Positions 35,764-44,894 are shown, counted from the stretch's first letter. The stretch: DNA of 64,000 bases from an uncultured Schumannella sp. (GCF_905479755.1 NZ_CAJQNT010000030.1:1-64000), one strand, 5' to 3'. Program-made: numbers and translations. The notes: generated by a model from the letters alone, not told the origin.

Positions 35764-36057
35764 TCAGCTCGCCGACGCGGAGGACGCGGCGGGAGCCGCG
35801 GCGCTCGAACCCGAGTCGGACTTCGCGCCGGAACTGCTGCTGCCGGAGCTGCTGCCGCCGCTTCCCGAGCCGCTCGAGGCGGCGCGGCTGTCGGTGCGGT
35901 AGAAGCCCGAGCCGTTGAAGGTGACGCCGACCGCGTTGAACAGCTTGCGCAGCTTGCCCTGGCAGGTGGGGCACTCGGTGAGCGAATCGTCGGTGAACGA
36001 CTGCTGGATGTCGAAAGCGGTGCCGCACTCGGTGCAGCGGTACGAATAGGTGGGCAT
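35764..36057 (-). CDS. FmdB-family zinc-ribbon protein
   Basis: The 97-residue protein has an N-terminal zinc ribbon (MPTYSYRCTECGTAFDIQQSF and then LTECPTCQGKLRKLF, with CxxC pairs) and a Ser/Gly-rich disordered tail. The family is annotated as putative regulatory proteins, and its role is unclear. It sits between the cyclo-ligase gene and mscL in the same direction, probably as one transcription unit. Confidence 0.92.
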   Translation of the reverse strand: MPTYSYRCTECGTAFDIQQSFTDDSLTECPTCQGKLRKLFNAVGVTFNGSGFYRTDSRAASSGSGSGGSSSGSSSSGAKSDSGSSAAAPAASSASAS

Positions 36058-36082
36058 ACGTCCTCAGGGGTCCCGGTCGGGC

Positions 36083-36673
36083 TCAGTCGTGGTCAGAAAA
36101 AGTCACGATGCCACGAGGCATCACCACCCCGTCGACGGGGACGTCGTGACGTTCCCGCGGGACGGAGTCGACGAGCTCCTCGTCGAAGATCACAGCATAA
36201 ACGGGCGGGCAGCGCTCCATGGATCCGAGCGTCTTATCGAAGTAGCCCTGGCCCCAGCCCATCCGCGTGCCGTCCGGGCCGACGCAGGCGGCCGGCACCA
36301 GGATCAGATCGACGTCGTTGATCGCGATCGGGCCGAGCAGTTCGCCGCCCGAGGTCGGCATCCCGACCGCATCGAGTTCTTCGTGCTCGTCGTCGAACGG
36401 CGCCCAGTCGAGCAGGCCGTCCTCACGCGAGACCGGCAACAGCACCTGGATGCCCGCCCCCTCGGCCCAGCGCAGGAACTCGCGCGTCCCCGGCTCGTCG
36501 GGCAACGACAGGTAGGCCGAGAGCGACGCGGCGCCGGTCTGCTCGACGAGTGCGCGCAGTTGCGCCGTGAGCGCCGCCTCGGCGTTCTGCCGCTCCGTCG
36601 AGGTGCGAATGCGGCGTCGCTCGCGCAGCTCCGCGCGCAGAGCGCGCTTTTCGTCCGCTACCACGTCCGGCAT
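36083..36673 (-). CDS. 5-formyltetrahydrofolate cyclo-ligase
   Basis: The 196-residue enzyme converts 5-formyl-THF to 5,10-methenyl-THF with ATP, returning a storage folate to the active pool. Conserved segments are ADEKRALRAELRERRR, the substrate region LVPAACVGPDGTRMGWGQGYFDKTL (the family signature GxRxGxGxGYYD) and VPRERHDVPVDGVVMP. It is divergent from galU with 42 bp between the starts. Confidence 0.93.
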   Translation of the reverse strand: MPDVVADEKRALRAELRERRRIRTSTERQNAEAALTAQLRALVEQTGAASLSAYLSLPDEPGTREFLRWAEGAGIQVLLPVSREDGLLDWAPFDDEHEELDAVGMPTSGGELLGPIAINDVDLILVPAACVGPDGTRMGWGQGYFDKTLGSMERCPPVYAVIFDEELVDSVPRERHDVPVDGVVMPRGIVTFSDHD

Positions 36674-36715
36674 CCTCCGAGTCTACGGGGCTCGGAGACA
36701 GATAACCTTGTCGGC

Positions 36716-37612
36716 ATGACTTCACGGATCACCAAGGCCGTCATCCCCGCCGCCGGAATGGGCACGCGCTTCCTTCCCGCCACGAAAGCGATGCCGAAGG
36801 AGATGCTTCCGGTCGTGGATGCTCCCGCCATCCAGTACGTCGTGCAGGAGGCGGTCGCGGCCGGTCTCCATGACGTGCTCATGATCACGGGGCGCAACAA
36901 GAACGCGCTCGAGAACCACTTCGACCGGGTCGGGGAACTCGAGCAGATCCTGATGGACAAGGGCGACACCGCGAAGCTCGCCAAGGTGAAGTACGCCACC
37001 GACCTCGCCGACGTCCACTACGTGCGCCAGGGTGACCCGAAGGGTCTCGGCCACGCGGTGTTGCGCGCCAAGATGCACGTCGGTCGCGAGCCCTTCGCGG
37101 TGCTCCTCGGCGACGACATCATCGACGACCGCGACGTGCTGCTCAGCCGCATGCTCGAGGTTCAGCAGCAGCGCAACACCTCCGTCGTCGCCCTCCTCGA
37201 GGTCGACCCGAGCGCCACCCACCTCTACGGCATCGCGACCGTCGAGAACACCGACGAAGACGATGTCGTGCGCATCACCGGCATGGTCGAGAAGCCCCCG
37301 CCGGGCGAAGCCCCCTCGAACCTCGCGATCATCGGTCGCTACGTGTTGCGCCCCGAGGTGTTCGACGTGCTCGAGCACACGGCGCCGGGCAAGGGCAACG
37401 AGATTCAGCTCACCGATGCGCTGCAGGAGATGGCGGCCGACACCGAGAACCTCGGCGGCGTCTACGGAGTCGTCTTCCGCGGTCGGCGCTACGACACCGG
37501 CGACAAGCTCGACTACCTGAAGGCGATCGTCCAGCTGGCCAGCGACCGCTCCGACCTGGGCCCCGATTTCCGTCCCTGGCTCAAAGAGTTCGCCGCTACG
37601 CTGACCGAGTGA
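36716..37612 (+). CDS. galU: UTP-glucose-1-phosphate uridylyltransferase
   Basis: The 298-residue enzyme makes UDP-glucose for cell-envelope sugars. The nucleotide-binding start VIPAAGMGTRFLPATKAMPKEMLPVVD is diagnostic. Also present are VRQGDPKGLGHAVLRA, LGDDIID (metal Asp) and GKGNEIQLTDAL. The ATG at 36716 gives the usual start and length. Its TGA overlaps the GTG of the next gene, an acetyltransferase. Confidence 0.95.
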   Translation: MTSRITKAVIPAAGMGTRFLPATKAMPKEMLPVVDAPAIQYVVQEAVAAGLHDVLMITGRNKNALENHFDRVGELEQILMDKGDTAKLAKVKYATDLADVHYVRQGDPKGLGHAVLRAKMHVGREPFAVLLGDDIIDDRDVLLSRMLEVQQQRNTSVVALLEVDPSATHLYGIATVENTDEDDVVRITGMVEKPPPGEAPSNLAIIGRYVLRPEVFDVLEHTAPGKGNEIQLTDALQEMAADTENLGGVYGVVFRGRRYDTGDKLDYLKAIVQLASDRSDLGPDFRPWLKEFAATLTE

Positions 37613-38259
37613 GCAGTATTCCGACGCTGCGCGAGGGCGAGGTCACGATCCGCCCCATTCGCGTGCGGGATGCCCGGGCGCTGGAGCGCGAACTGGTCAC
37701 CAACCGGCGCTGGTTGCGTCCGTGGGAGGCGACCAACCCGCACGGACCGCTGTCCTTCGACACCCGCGCGGGCATCCGCTCGCTGCTGTCCAACGCGCGC
37801 GCCGGGTCGGGGCTGCCGTTCGCCGTCGAGTTGGGCGGCGAATTCGTCGGGCAGCTGAACATCTCGGGGATCAGCTACGGCTCGCTCTCCTCGGCGACCA
37901 TCGGGTACTGGGTCGCGGAACGCACGGCGGGCCGGGGCGTGACCCCGACCGCCGTCGCTCTCGCGACCGACCACTGCTTCTTCGGGGTGGGGCTGCATCG
38001 CATGGAGATCTGCATCCGTCCCGAGAACGCGGCCTCGCTGCGCGTGGTCGAGAAACTCGGCTTCCGCTACGAGGGGCTGCGCCGCCGGTTCATCCACATC
38101 AACGGCGACTGGCGCGACCACTTCTGCTTCGCGCTCACCGTCGAAGAGGTGCCGCAGGGCGTGCTGCGTCGCTGGCTCGACGGCAAGGTGCCCGCCGGCG
38201 CCGGGCGCGTCCCCGACGTCGACCGGCACCTGGCGAAGGCGCCGCCGCGTTTCAGTTAG
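37609..38259 (+). CDS. GNAT N-acetyltransferase, RimJ type
   Basis: The 216-residue acetyltransferase resembles RimJ, which acetylates the N-terminus of ribosomal protein S5. The acetyl-CoA region WVAERTAGRGVTPTAVALATDHCFF and the later MEICIRPENAASLRVVEKLGFRYEGLRRRF are typical. The GTG start overlaps the galU stop by 4 bp. The galU-rimJ order is common in Microbacteriaceae as I recall it. The actual substrate may differ. Confidence 0.88.
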   Translation: MSSIPTLREGEVTIRPIRVRDARALERELVTNRRWLRPWEATNPHGPLSFDTRAGIRSLLSNARAGSGLPFAVELGGEFVGQLNISGISYGSLSSATIGYWVAERTAGRGVTPTAVALATDHCFFGVGLHRMEICIRPENAASLRVVEKLGFRYEGLRRRFIHINGDWRDHFCFALTVEEVPQGVLRRWLDGKVPAGAGRVPDVDRHLAKAPPRFS

Positions 38260-38262
38260 CGC

Positions 38263-38958
38263 CTACAGCGAGATGAACGGGATCGCGAGCGTGAGGCCGA
38301 GCGCCAGCACGTAGATCGCGCCGCCGACCGCGATCAGCACGTACTGCATCCGGCGCTGAGCGAGCACGGCCGCGACACCCAGGAGGAACAGCGTGATCGC
38401 CATCAGCACCGTGTTCAGGGTCAACCGGTCGCTGAACGAGTTCGCGGCGTCACCCTGTGCAAGGAACGCGGCGCTCTCGTCGTCGAGCTCAGCCCAGGCG
38501 CCGAACAGCGCGGCCTCGTAGTCGTCCGAGTCGAACGGGCTGGTGTAGGTGCCTGGATCGGCGTCGTTCTGCTCCTGCGACCAGATGATCGCGGCATCCA
38601 GATCCTCGCCCACGGAGACGAAGTAGAGGGTGTCAAACTTGGCGTTCGCGGCGGCGGCCGTTTCGGCATCCGAGCTCTCCATGTCGATGCTCAACTCGGT
38701 CAGTCGGGCCCAGGTCTGCACATCCTGGATGTACTGCTGGTTGGCCTCCAGGTAGAGCGACTCGGCCTCGGTCTGGGCCGCCTGGCCCTTCGAGTAGTTG
38801 CCCGCCATGCTGCTGTCGTAGAGCGCCGCCTGGAACGAGGCGTAGGCGGTCGTCACCGACACGATGCCGAGCAGAATCACGATGACGAGTTCGACGTTGC
38901 CGAACAGTGAGGCGAGGCGCTTCGGGGCGCCCGGGGTCTCAGGGGCGAGCTCGGCCAT
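38263..38958 (-). CDS. Three-helix membrane protein of unknown function
   Basis: The 231-residue protein has one N-terminal membrane helix (ELVIVILLGIVSVTTAYASFQ). A long acidic helical region (residues about 45-165, rich in Glu, Ala and Gln) follows, then two helices at the C-terminus (LNTVLMAITLFLLGVAAVLA and YVLIAVGGAIYVLALGLTLAIPF). The layout recalls DUF4337-like proteins, but I do not assign it. The ATG at 38958 has GGAG six bases upstream; a second ATG lies four codons before. Confidence 0.75.
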   Translation of the reverse strand: MAELAPETPGAPKRLASLFGNVELVIVILLGIVSVTTAYASFQAALYDSSMAGNYSKGQAAQTEAESLYLEANQQYIQDVQTWARLTELSIDMESSDAETAAAANAKFDTLYFVSVGEDLDAAIIWSQEQNDADPGTYTSPFDSDDYEAALFGAWAELDDESAAFLAQGDAANSFSDRLTLNTVLMAITLFLLGVAAVLAQRRMQYVLIAVGGAIYVLALGLTLAIPFISL

Positions 38959-39084
38959 GCCGGTCTCCAATCAGATCTCAGGGATGCGGCAGCGGCCGTG
39001 ACTGGAGCATATTGCCAGCCGGGTACCAGACTTCGCGCCGCGCGCCTTCAGGCTGACGCGTGTCGCGCTCCGTACCCTCAATGC

Positions 39085-40056
39085 ATGGATCTGACAGGGG
39101 CGAGCACGACGGTCATGCTGGCCGCCGCGGCACTCCTGTGGTTCTTCTACTTCGTGCCGAGCTGGATTCGGCGCCGCGAATACCTGGCGACCGAGCGCAC
39201 CGCGACCCGCTTGCAGCAGACGATGCGCGTGCTGGCCGAGACGGCGGAGGTGCCGGAGACGGTGCGCGTCGAGGCGAGCATCCATGAGGCGGCGAAGCAG
39301 GAACGGATCCGTCTCGCGCTCGAGCGGCAGTCCGCACGCGCGGCGCTGCGCGAGGCCGAGGCGGCGGCGCGCGCCCAGCGCGAGATCGAGCAGGCCCGCA
39401 CCCAGACCGACAAGCTGCGCGCCCGCACGGTGTCGGCGCCGCGCGACGGCATGATCTCGCTCACGCAACGACTGCGTCGCACTCGCCGCGCGGCTGGGCT
39501 GCTGCTACTCGCGGCGCTCGTGGTCGCGGGCGCGCAGCTCTGGGTGAGCGCGTCGTCCGCGTTCGTGCCCGGCGCGGTCGTGCTGCTGACCGGATGCGCC
39601 GTCGCCGCGATGGCGTCGCTCATCGTGCAGGCGCGGGTGCGGGTGCGCCTGGCGAGCGTCCAGCGCGTTGTTCCGAGTGCGCCTCGCGTCGCCCGCCCGG
39701 TGGATGTGCCCCTCGACGCGGCGCGCGAGCCGCGAGTGTGGACGCCGGTTCCGTTGCCGAAGCCGATCTACGTCGAGCACCCGCACGCGGCGCGTGTGCG
39801 CCCGACGCTCGGCGCGCCGACGATGGACTCGGCGGCGCTCCTGCGCGCGGCCGCGGCGGAAGCCGAACGAGCGCAACGAGAGAGCCCGGAGGCGCCCGCG
39901 GTCGTGTCGATCACCTCGCGCACGCCGGCGCAGAAACCGGCGGCCCCGCAGGCCCCGGCGCCGAGCCGCTACGCGCGCATGGGGATCGTGGACGACGCGC
40001 TCACCGCGGCGCCCGACCTCGACGAGGTGCTGCGCCGCCGCCGCAACGTCGGCTAA
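39085..40056 (+). CDS. Conserved actinobacterial membrane protein of unknown function
   Basis: The 323-residue protein has a membrane helix at the start (TVMLAAAALLWFFYFVPSW), a long charged coiled region (residues about 25-130), two further helices (AAGLLLLAALVVAGAQLWV and AVVLLTGCAVAAMASLIVQ), and a Pro/Ala-rich cytosolic tail ending PDLDEVLRRRRNVG. The short C-terminal box resembles that of a protein conserved across Microbacteriaceae. The ATG at 39085 places the first helix at the N-terminus. Confidence 0.7.
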   Translation: MDLTGASTTVMLAAAALLWFFYFVPSWIRRREYLATERTATRLQQTMRVLAETAEVPETVRVEASIHEAAKQERIRLALERQSARAALREAEAAARAQREIEQARTQTDKLRARTVSAPRDGMISLTQRLRRTRRAAGLLLLAALVVAGAQLWVSASSAFVPGAVVLLTGCAVAAMASLIVQARVRVRLASVQRVVPSAPRVARPVDVPLDAAREPRVWTPVPLPKPIYVEHPHAARVRPTLGAPTMDSAALLRAAAAEAERAQRESPEAPAVVSITSRTPAQKPAAPQAPAPSRYARMGIVDDALTAAPDLDEVLRRRRNVG

Positions 40057-40350
40057 CGATCCGCCGCCTGGCGCAGCCGCCTCCCGCCTCCCACCTGCTG
40101 CTACTGGCTTGCCGCGTCCCGCCTGCTGCTACTGGCTTGCCGCGTCCCGCCTGCCGCTACTGGCCTGCCGCGTCCCGCGTCCCGCGTCCCGCTTGCCGCC
40201 TGCTGCCCTCCCGAAAGTCGGAAACCCCGCCGACTCGTCCATGGGTCGTGGACGGTGGGCCCGATTCTCCGACTTTGCGCGCGGCGGCGCGGAGGCGCGG
40301 AGGCGCGGCGGCGCGGAGGCGCGGCGGCGCGGGCGGAATCGGGGGGACGT
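40057..40350. repeat. Tandem-repeat patch between two genes
   Basis: Three 28-bp units beginning CCTGCTGCTACTGGCTTG run at 40094-40121, 40122-40149 and 40150-40177 (the last with two changes). CGTCCCG repeats follow. A GCGCGGAGGC-type array occupies about 40282-40332. An inverted pair AAAGTCGG (40214-40221) and CCGACTTT (40269-40276) lies between. The patch is framed by an exact 25-bp direct repeat (40057-40081 and 40379-40403), the second copy being inside the ATPase gene. No gene is recognised. Confidence 0.8.
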
Positions 40351-43065
40351 TCACCGCGCGGTGGCGAACTCCCGTGAGCGATCCGCCGCCTGGCGCAGCC
40401 GCCGGCGTAGCAACCACTTGTCGACCTCGACGACGGCCAGCACGCTCGTGCCGAGCGCGGCGGCGGTCAGCCAGAGCTGCCACGGGAGCGGGGCGAAGCC
40501 GAGCACGAGGGCACCGAACGAGGTCTCGACGGCGACCACGTGCAGGGTGAGCGCGCCGAGCGCCGCGACGAGCAGCAGCCGGTTGCCCCACAGCGACTGG
40601 CGGAAGAGCGACCGCGTCGCCGAGCGCGAGTTGAAGGTCTGAAACAGGTTGAGGAACGCGAACACCGTCAACGCGAAGGTGCGCGCGACCTCGAGCTCCG
40701 CCCCGTTCGCGAGCGCGACCTGGAACGCGGCGAGAACGGTCCCGCCCATCCAGATCGCGGTCAGCGCGATCCGCGTCCACAGCCGCGCGCCCAGCAGGCC
40801 GTCCGTCGGCGCCCGCGGCGGGCGTTCCAACTCGTCGCCCTCGCCGGGCTCGAAGGCGAGACCCACATCTTGAACGCCGTTGGAGACGAGGTTGAACCAG
40901 ATCATCTGCACCGGCAGGAAGAGCAGCGGCGAGTCGAAGAGCAGGTTTCCCATGACGGCGACGAGCGCCGCGATACCGGTCGAGATCAGGAAGAAGGTGG
41001 CCTTCTGGACGGCCGCGAAGGTCACGCGGCCTTCCCGCACGGCGCGCACGATCGTGCTGAAGTCGTCGTCGGTGAGCACGATGTCGGCGGCGTCGCGCGC
41101 GACGTCCGTGCCGGAGCGGCCCATCGCCACGCCGAGCGACGCCGCCTTCAGGGCCGGGGCGTCGTTGACTCCGTCGCCGGTGACCGCGACGACTTCGCCC
41201 GCCGCCTCGAGCACACGAACGATGCGCAGCTTGTCGCGCGGGGTCACGCGCGCCGCAATGCGCGCCGAACGCACGCGGGCGACGAGGGCAGCGTCGTCGA
41301 GGGCATCCAGATCTGCCCCGGTCACGGGTGCCGAGGTGCCCCCGAGCCCGAGTCGGCGGCCGATCGCGGCCGCGGTGCTGGGGTGGTCGCCGGTCACCAT
41401 CATGACCAGCACGCCCGCCCGGCGGCACGCCGCGATCGCCTCCGCAACGCCCTCGCGCGGGGGATCGCTCATCCCGAGCAAGCCGACGAACTCGAGGTCG
41501 CTCAGGGACGCGAGGGCGTCGTGGGTGGACTCGCCGGGCGCGAGCCGGCGCTCCGCCACGGCGAGCACGCGCATGCCGTCGTTCGCCATCGCGTCGTGCG
41601 CCGCGAGCACCCGGGCGCGGTCGAGCGGCTCGCGGCCGTTCGGGCCGGTCATCCACTCCGACAGCCCGAGCAGCAGGTCGGGGGCGCCCTTGACGAGCAC
41701 GAACCGTTCGTCGCCGTCTTCGGTGATCGTCGTCGAGCGGCGATGCTCCGGTTCGTAGGGCAGGTGGGCGAGCGCGGGGGCGTCGAAGGCGTCGACCGTG
41801 ACCGCGCCGCGCGTCAGGGCGAGCTCGGCGAGCGCAACATCGACCGGGTCGCCGATGACGTCGCCGGATTCGGGATCGCGACGGGCATCGTTGCTGAGGG
41901 CACCGACGCGCGCGACGCGGCGGCACCCCGCGGGCAGCTCGGCGTCGGCGCTGCGCAGGTGCCCGGAATCCACTTCGTCGCGCGCCGTCCAGACCCGCTC
42001 GACCGTCATCCGGTTGATGGTCATCGTTCCGGTCTTGTCGGAGGCGATGACCGTCGTCGACCCGAGGGCCTCGACCGCAGGCAGGGTGCGCACCAGGGCG
42101 CGGTGCCGCGCCATGCGCGACACCCCGAGGCTCAACGCGATCGTCAGTACGACCGGCAGACCTTCGGGGATCGCCGCGACCGCAAGCGCGACGGCCTGAA
42201 GGAACGCGTCGGCGAAGCTCAGCCCGGTGAGGAGTGATCCGCCCAGCGTGATCAGGGCGGCGAGGCCGACTGCGATGCCGAGCCGACCCTCGAAGCGGTG
42301 CATGAGCCGCTGCAGGGGAGTGGGGGTGTCGGAGGCGCGCACCATCGAGTCGATCTCGCCGATGGCGGTGCGCACTCCCGTCGCCACGACGACCCCGAGC
42401 GCTCGACCGGAGACGACCAGCGTGCCGCTCCAGGCCATGTCGGTCTGCTCGGCGAGCGGGGCGGCACCGTCGACCGCATCCGGGTCCTTGGTCACGGGAA
42501 GGGATTCGCCGGTGAGAAGCGACTCGTCGATGCGGAGGTGGTTGGCGCTCAGCAGGCGCAGGTCGGCCGGCACCCGGTCGCCGGATTCGAGCACGACCAG
42601 GTCGCCGACCACGAGCGTCGCCGCATTCACCTCGCGCACGCCTCCGGCGCGTCGCACCCGGCAGCGCAACACGGTGAATTCGCGCAACGCGGCGACATCG
42701 CGCGCCGCCTTGCGCTCCTGCGCGAAGCCGAGCGCGATGTCAACGAAGACGGCGATGCCGATCGCGGTCGCGTCGATCCAGCGTTGCAGGATCGCGGTGA
42801 CGATGATCGAGGCGACGAGGAGTTGGATGATGATGCTGCTGAACTGGCGAGCGAGGGTGGTCGGCCACTTCTCGATCCCGCTCGCGCGCAGTTCGTTGGG
42901 CCCGTCCCGCTCGAGGCGCTCGGCGGCGGTCGCGGGGCTGAGCCCGTTCGGCGTGGAGTCGAGCCGGTCGAGGGTCTCGGCGACCTCCAGCTCGTGCCAG
43001 GCCGTCTTCTCGGCGGGCAGCGCCGGTGTGGGCTCGTTTTCGGGCGTCGTCGCAGTCCTCACCAT
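40351..43065 (-). CDS. P2-type cation-transporting ATPase
   Basis: The pump has about 904 residues and a cation-ATPase N-domain start (TAWHELEVAETLDRLDSTPNGLSPATAAERL). It also has TGES (LLTGESLPVTKD), the intramembrane PEGLP motif (AVAAIPEGLPVVLTIALSLG), DKTGTMTINRM, GDGVNDAPALKAASLG and a C-terminal membrane domain of six helices. This is the P2 (Ca, Na/K-like) group; the ion is not fixed by sequence. The ATG at 43065 is chosen, but a GTG at 43143 would add 26 residues. The 3' end lies beside the repeat patch and shares a 25-bp repeat with it. Confidence 0.9.
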   Translation of the reverse strand: MVRTATTPENEPTPALPAEKTAWHELEVAETLDRLDSTPNGLSPATAAERLERDGPNELRASGIEKWPTTLARQFSSIIIQLLVASIIVTAILQRWIDATAIGIAVFVDIALGFAQERKAARDVAALREFTVLRCRVRRAGGVREVNAATLVVGDLVVLESGDRVPADLRLLSANHLRIDESLLTGESLPVTKDPDAVDGAAPLAEQTDMAWSGTLVVSGRALGVVVATGVRTAIGEIDSMVRASDTPTPLQRLMHRFEGRLGIAVGLAALITLGGSLLTGLSFADAFLQAVALAVAAIPEGLPVVLTIALSLGVSRMARHRALVRTLPAVEALGSTTVIASDKTGTMTINRMTVERVWTARDEVDSGHLRSADAELPAGCRRVARVGALSNDARRDPESGDVIGDPVDVALAELALTRGAVTVDAFDAPALAHLPYEPEHRRSTTITEDGDERFVLVKGAPDLLLGLSEWMTGPNGREPLDRARVLAAHDAMANDGMRVLAVAERRLAPGESTHDALASLSDLEFVGLLGMSDPPREGVAEAIAACRRAGVLVMMVTGDHPSTAAAIGRRLGLGGTSAPVTGADLDALDDAALVARVRSARIAARVTPRDKLRIVRVLEAAGEVVAVTGDGVNDAPALKAASLGVAMGRSGTDVARDAADIVLTDDDFSTIVRAVREGRVTFAAVQKATFFLISTGIAALVAVMGNLLFDSPLLFLPVQMIWFNLVSNGVQDVGLAFEPGEGDELERPPRAPTDGLLGARLWTRIALTAIWMGGTVLAAFQVALANGAELEVARTFALTVFAFLNLFQTFNSRSATRSLFRQSLWGNRLLLVAALGALTLHVVAVETSFGALVLGFAPLPWQLWLTAAALGTSVLAVVEVDKWLLRRRLRQAADRSREFATAR

Positions 43066-43172
43066 GCTCTCGACGCTAGGCGGCGCCGTGTCGAGCGTCG
43101 AGGGGCGAAGGTCCCGAGCGGGTGCGGTTCGAATCGGCGGCACGCTAGTGGTATTCTGACGAAGTTGTTTTC

Positions 43173-43248
43173 GGGCCCTTGGCGCAGTTGGTAGCGCGCC
43201 TCGTTCGCATCGAGGAGGTCAGGAGTTCGAATCTCCTAGGGTCCACCA
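43173..43248 (+). tRNA. tRNA-Ala (anticodon CGC)
   Basis: The 76-nt cloverleaf includes an encoded CCA. The acceptor stem GGGCCCT pairs with AGGGTCC (one G-U). The anticodon stem CCTCG/CGAGG holds the loop TTCGCAT with anticodon CGC. The T-arm is AGGAG-TTCGAAT-CTCCT. It decodes GCG, a frequent Ala codon in this high-GC genome. An intrinsic terminator follows 15 bp downstream. Confidence 0.95.
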
Positions 43249-43263
43249 GAACAGAGAACGACA

Positions 43264-43299
43264 AGGCTCGCCCCGCATTCGTGCGGGGCGAGCCTTTTT
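43264..43299 (+). terminator. Intrinsic terminator after tRNA-Ala
   Basis: A 14-bp stem (arms 43264-43277 and 43282-43295, AGGCTCGCCCCGCA) with a TTCG loop is followed by a run of five T residues (43295-43299). It is a textbook terminator for the tRNA transcript. Confidence 0.93.
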
Positions 43300-43412
43300 C
43301 TCCGCCTCCGCTCCGGCGCCCGGGATGCCGCTCGCACGCCCCGGCACGCGCCGCGTGCCACGGCTAGGGTCGGAGCGTGCGGTGCCACGAGCCGCGCGGG
43401 AACGGACGAGGC

Positions 43413-44273
43413 ATGAAGGTCGCGATCACCGCCGTCGGTGGACAGCTCGGTTCGGAGATCGCGAAGGCGGTGAGCGAACTGCTTCCGAAGGGCGACGTGA
43501 TCGGCCTCGCCCGTACGCCGGAGAAGGCCGCGCACCTCGGGATCGAGGTCCGCCCCGGCGACTACAACAAGCCCGCCGATCTCGAAGCGTCGCTGCAGGG
43601 CATCGACGTCCTGCTGCTGGTGTCCGGAATGGATGCGCCGGATGCGCGCATCGGCCAACACCGCAATGTGATTACCGCGGCCCGCAACGCCGGGGTGCGC
43701 AAGATCGTCTACACGAGCGTGCAGGGTGCCGAGCACGGCACCGCATTCTCGCCCATCATCGGGAGCAATCGACAGACGGAAGAGGATGTGCGCACGAGCG
43801 GCCTGGACTGGGTCATCGGGCGCAACGGCATCTACATCGAGCCCGACGTCGAGTACGTCGATCGGTACATCGAGGCGGGCGGAATCACCAACTGCGCCGC
43901 CGAGGGGCGTTGCGGCTACACGACGCGGCCCGAGCTCGCCTACGCCTACGCACGGATGCTCACCGACGACCGCCACAACGGGCAGACCTACAACCTCCAC
44001 GGCGGGCTCCTGACGCAGGCCCAGCTCGCCGACTATCTGGGCCGGGTCGTCGGCACCGAGCTCCCCTTCACCTCGATGTCGGTGGAGGAGTACCGCGCCG
44101 ATCGCGTCGCGGAACTCGGCGACTTCATCGGTGGCGTGATTGCGGGAATCTACGAGGGAATCCGCAACGGCGAGGCGGACCGGCCGAGTGATTTCGCTGC
44201 CGCGGCTGGCCGCGAGCACGAGAGCTGGGACGACTACTTCGATCGGCTCGCCCAGGAGCGCGCCGCGGACTGA
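43413..44273 (+). CDS. NmrA/SDR-like NAD(P)H-binding protein (quinone oxidoreductase 2-like)
   Basis: The 286-residue atypical short-chain dehydrogenase starts MKVAITAVGGQLGSEIAKAV (the nucleotide-binding glycine loop) and has VLLLVSGMDAPDARIGQHRNVITAARNAGVRKIVYTSVQG. This matches the NmrA and QorB-like group, which reduce quinones or sense NADP(H). The ATG at 43413 starts the Rossmann strand directly. It is convergent with the TetR gene downstream. Confidence 0.82.
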   Translation: MKVAITAVGGQLGSEIAKAVSELLPKGDVIGLARTPEKAAHLGIEVRPGDYNKPADLEASLQGIDVLLLVSGMDAPDARIGQHRNVITAARNAGVRKIVYTSVQGAEHGTAFSPIIGSNRQTEEDVRTSGLDWVIGRNGIYIEPDVEYVDRYIEAGGITNCAAEGRCGYTTRPELAYAYARMLTDDRHNGQTYNLHGGLLTQAQLADYLGRVVGTELPFTSMSVEEYRADRVAELGDFIGGVIAGIYEGIRNGEADRPSDFAAAAGREHESWDDYFDRLAQERAAD

Positions 44274-44278
44274 GCGCA

Positions 44279-44821
44279 TCACGGCCGCTCGGAGGCCCGC
44301 TCGAGCGCGTCGAGGAGTGTCTCGAGACCGAAGTCGAAGGAGTTGCCGGCCGCGCGACCCGGGCGCGCCGCGTCACGTAGCGCACAACCGGAGACGACGG
44401 CGTCGACGGTGACGTTGGCGTGGGCGACGAGGGGGAGCGGGAAACCCGCGCGAAGCCAGACCGCGAGCGCGGCGTCATGGTGCGCGAGCACCGAGGCGGT
44501 GGGGTTTCGTCGAGACTCCATGAGCGGGATCGCCCACGGGTGGCGGTGCAGAACGGCGCGCGTTGAGCGCGCTCGGATGCGCACCGCATCCTTCCAGGGC
44601 GCGTCGGAGGCGGGTCTCTCGATCTCGGCGAACACCTGTCCGACCATCCCGTCGACGAGGTCGTTCTTGCTGCTCACGTAGGTGTAGATCGACATCGGTC
44701 GGACGCTGAGGTGGTCGGCGAGGCGCCGCATCGTGAGGGCGTCAACTCCGATCTCGTCCGCGAGCTCGACGGCGCCGCGGATCACGCGGGCGCGGTCGAG
44801 GTGGTTCTGGGCTGGTGACAT
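44279..44821 (-). CDS. TetR/AcrR-family repressor
   Basis: The 180-residue repressor has an N-terminal HTH (ARVIRGAVELADEIGVDALTMRRLADHLSVRPMSIYTYVSSKNDLVDGM) and a C-terminal TetR_C-like domain. Its ATG at 44821 faces the quinone-oxidoreductase gene, and the 120-bp gap holds two near-identical palindromes (44850-44862 and 44882-44894). That is the usual setup for a repressor controlling itself and its divergent neighbour. Its ligand is unknown. Confidence 0.9.
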   Translation of the reverse strand: MSPAQNHLDRARVIRGAVELADEIGVDALTMRRLADHLSVRPMSIYTYVSSKNDLVDGMVGQVFAEIERPASDAPWKDAVRIRARSTRAVLHRHPWAIPLMESRRNPTASVLAHHDAALAVWLRAGFPLPLVAHANVTVDAVVSGCALRDAARPGRAAGNSFDFGLETLLDALERASERP

Positions 44822-44841
44822 CGATTCTCCCGATCCGGGTC

Positions 44842-44894
44842 TTGACAGTCGTACTTTGTACGGATAGCGTACCTGCTGTTGCGTACTTAGTACG
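44842..44894 (+). promoter_or_regulatory. Promoter and twin TetR-type operators
   Basis: The -35 box TTGACA (44842-44847) and -10 box TAGCGT (44865-44870) are 17 bp apart and point to the oxidoreductase gene. The 13-bp palindromes CGTACTTTGTACG (44850-44862) and CGTACTTAGTACG (44882-44894) differ by one base. The first fills the promoter spacer and the second lies just downstream. Binding of the divergent TetR protein would shut the promoter. Confidence 0.8.

Noticed and set aside
40057-40350. Possible CRISPR array
   Set aside because: The 28-bp units are directly adjacent without spacers, and no cas gene is near. It is a tandem repeat.
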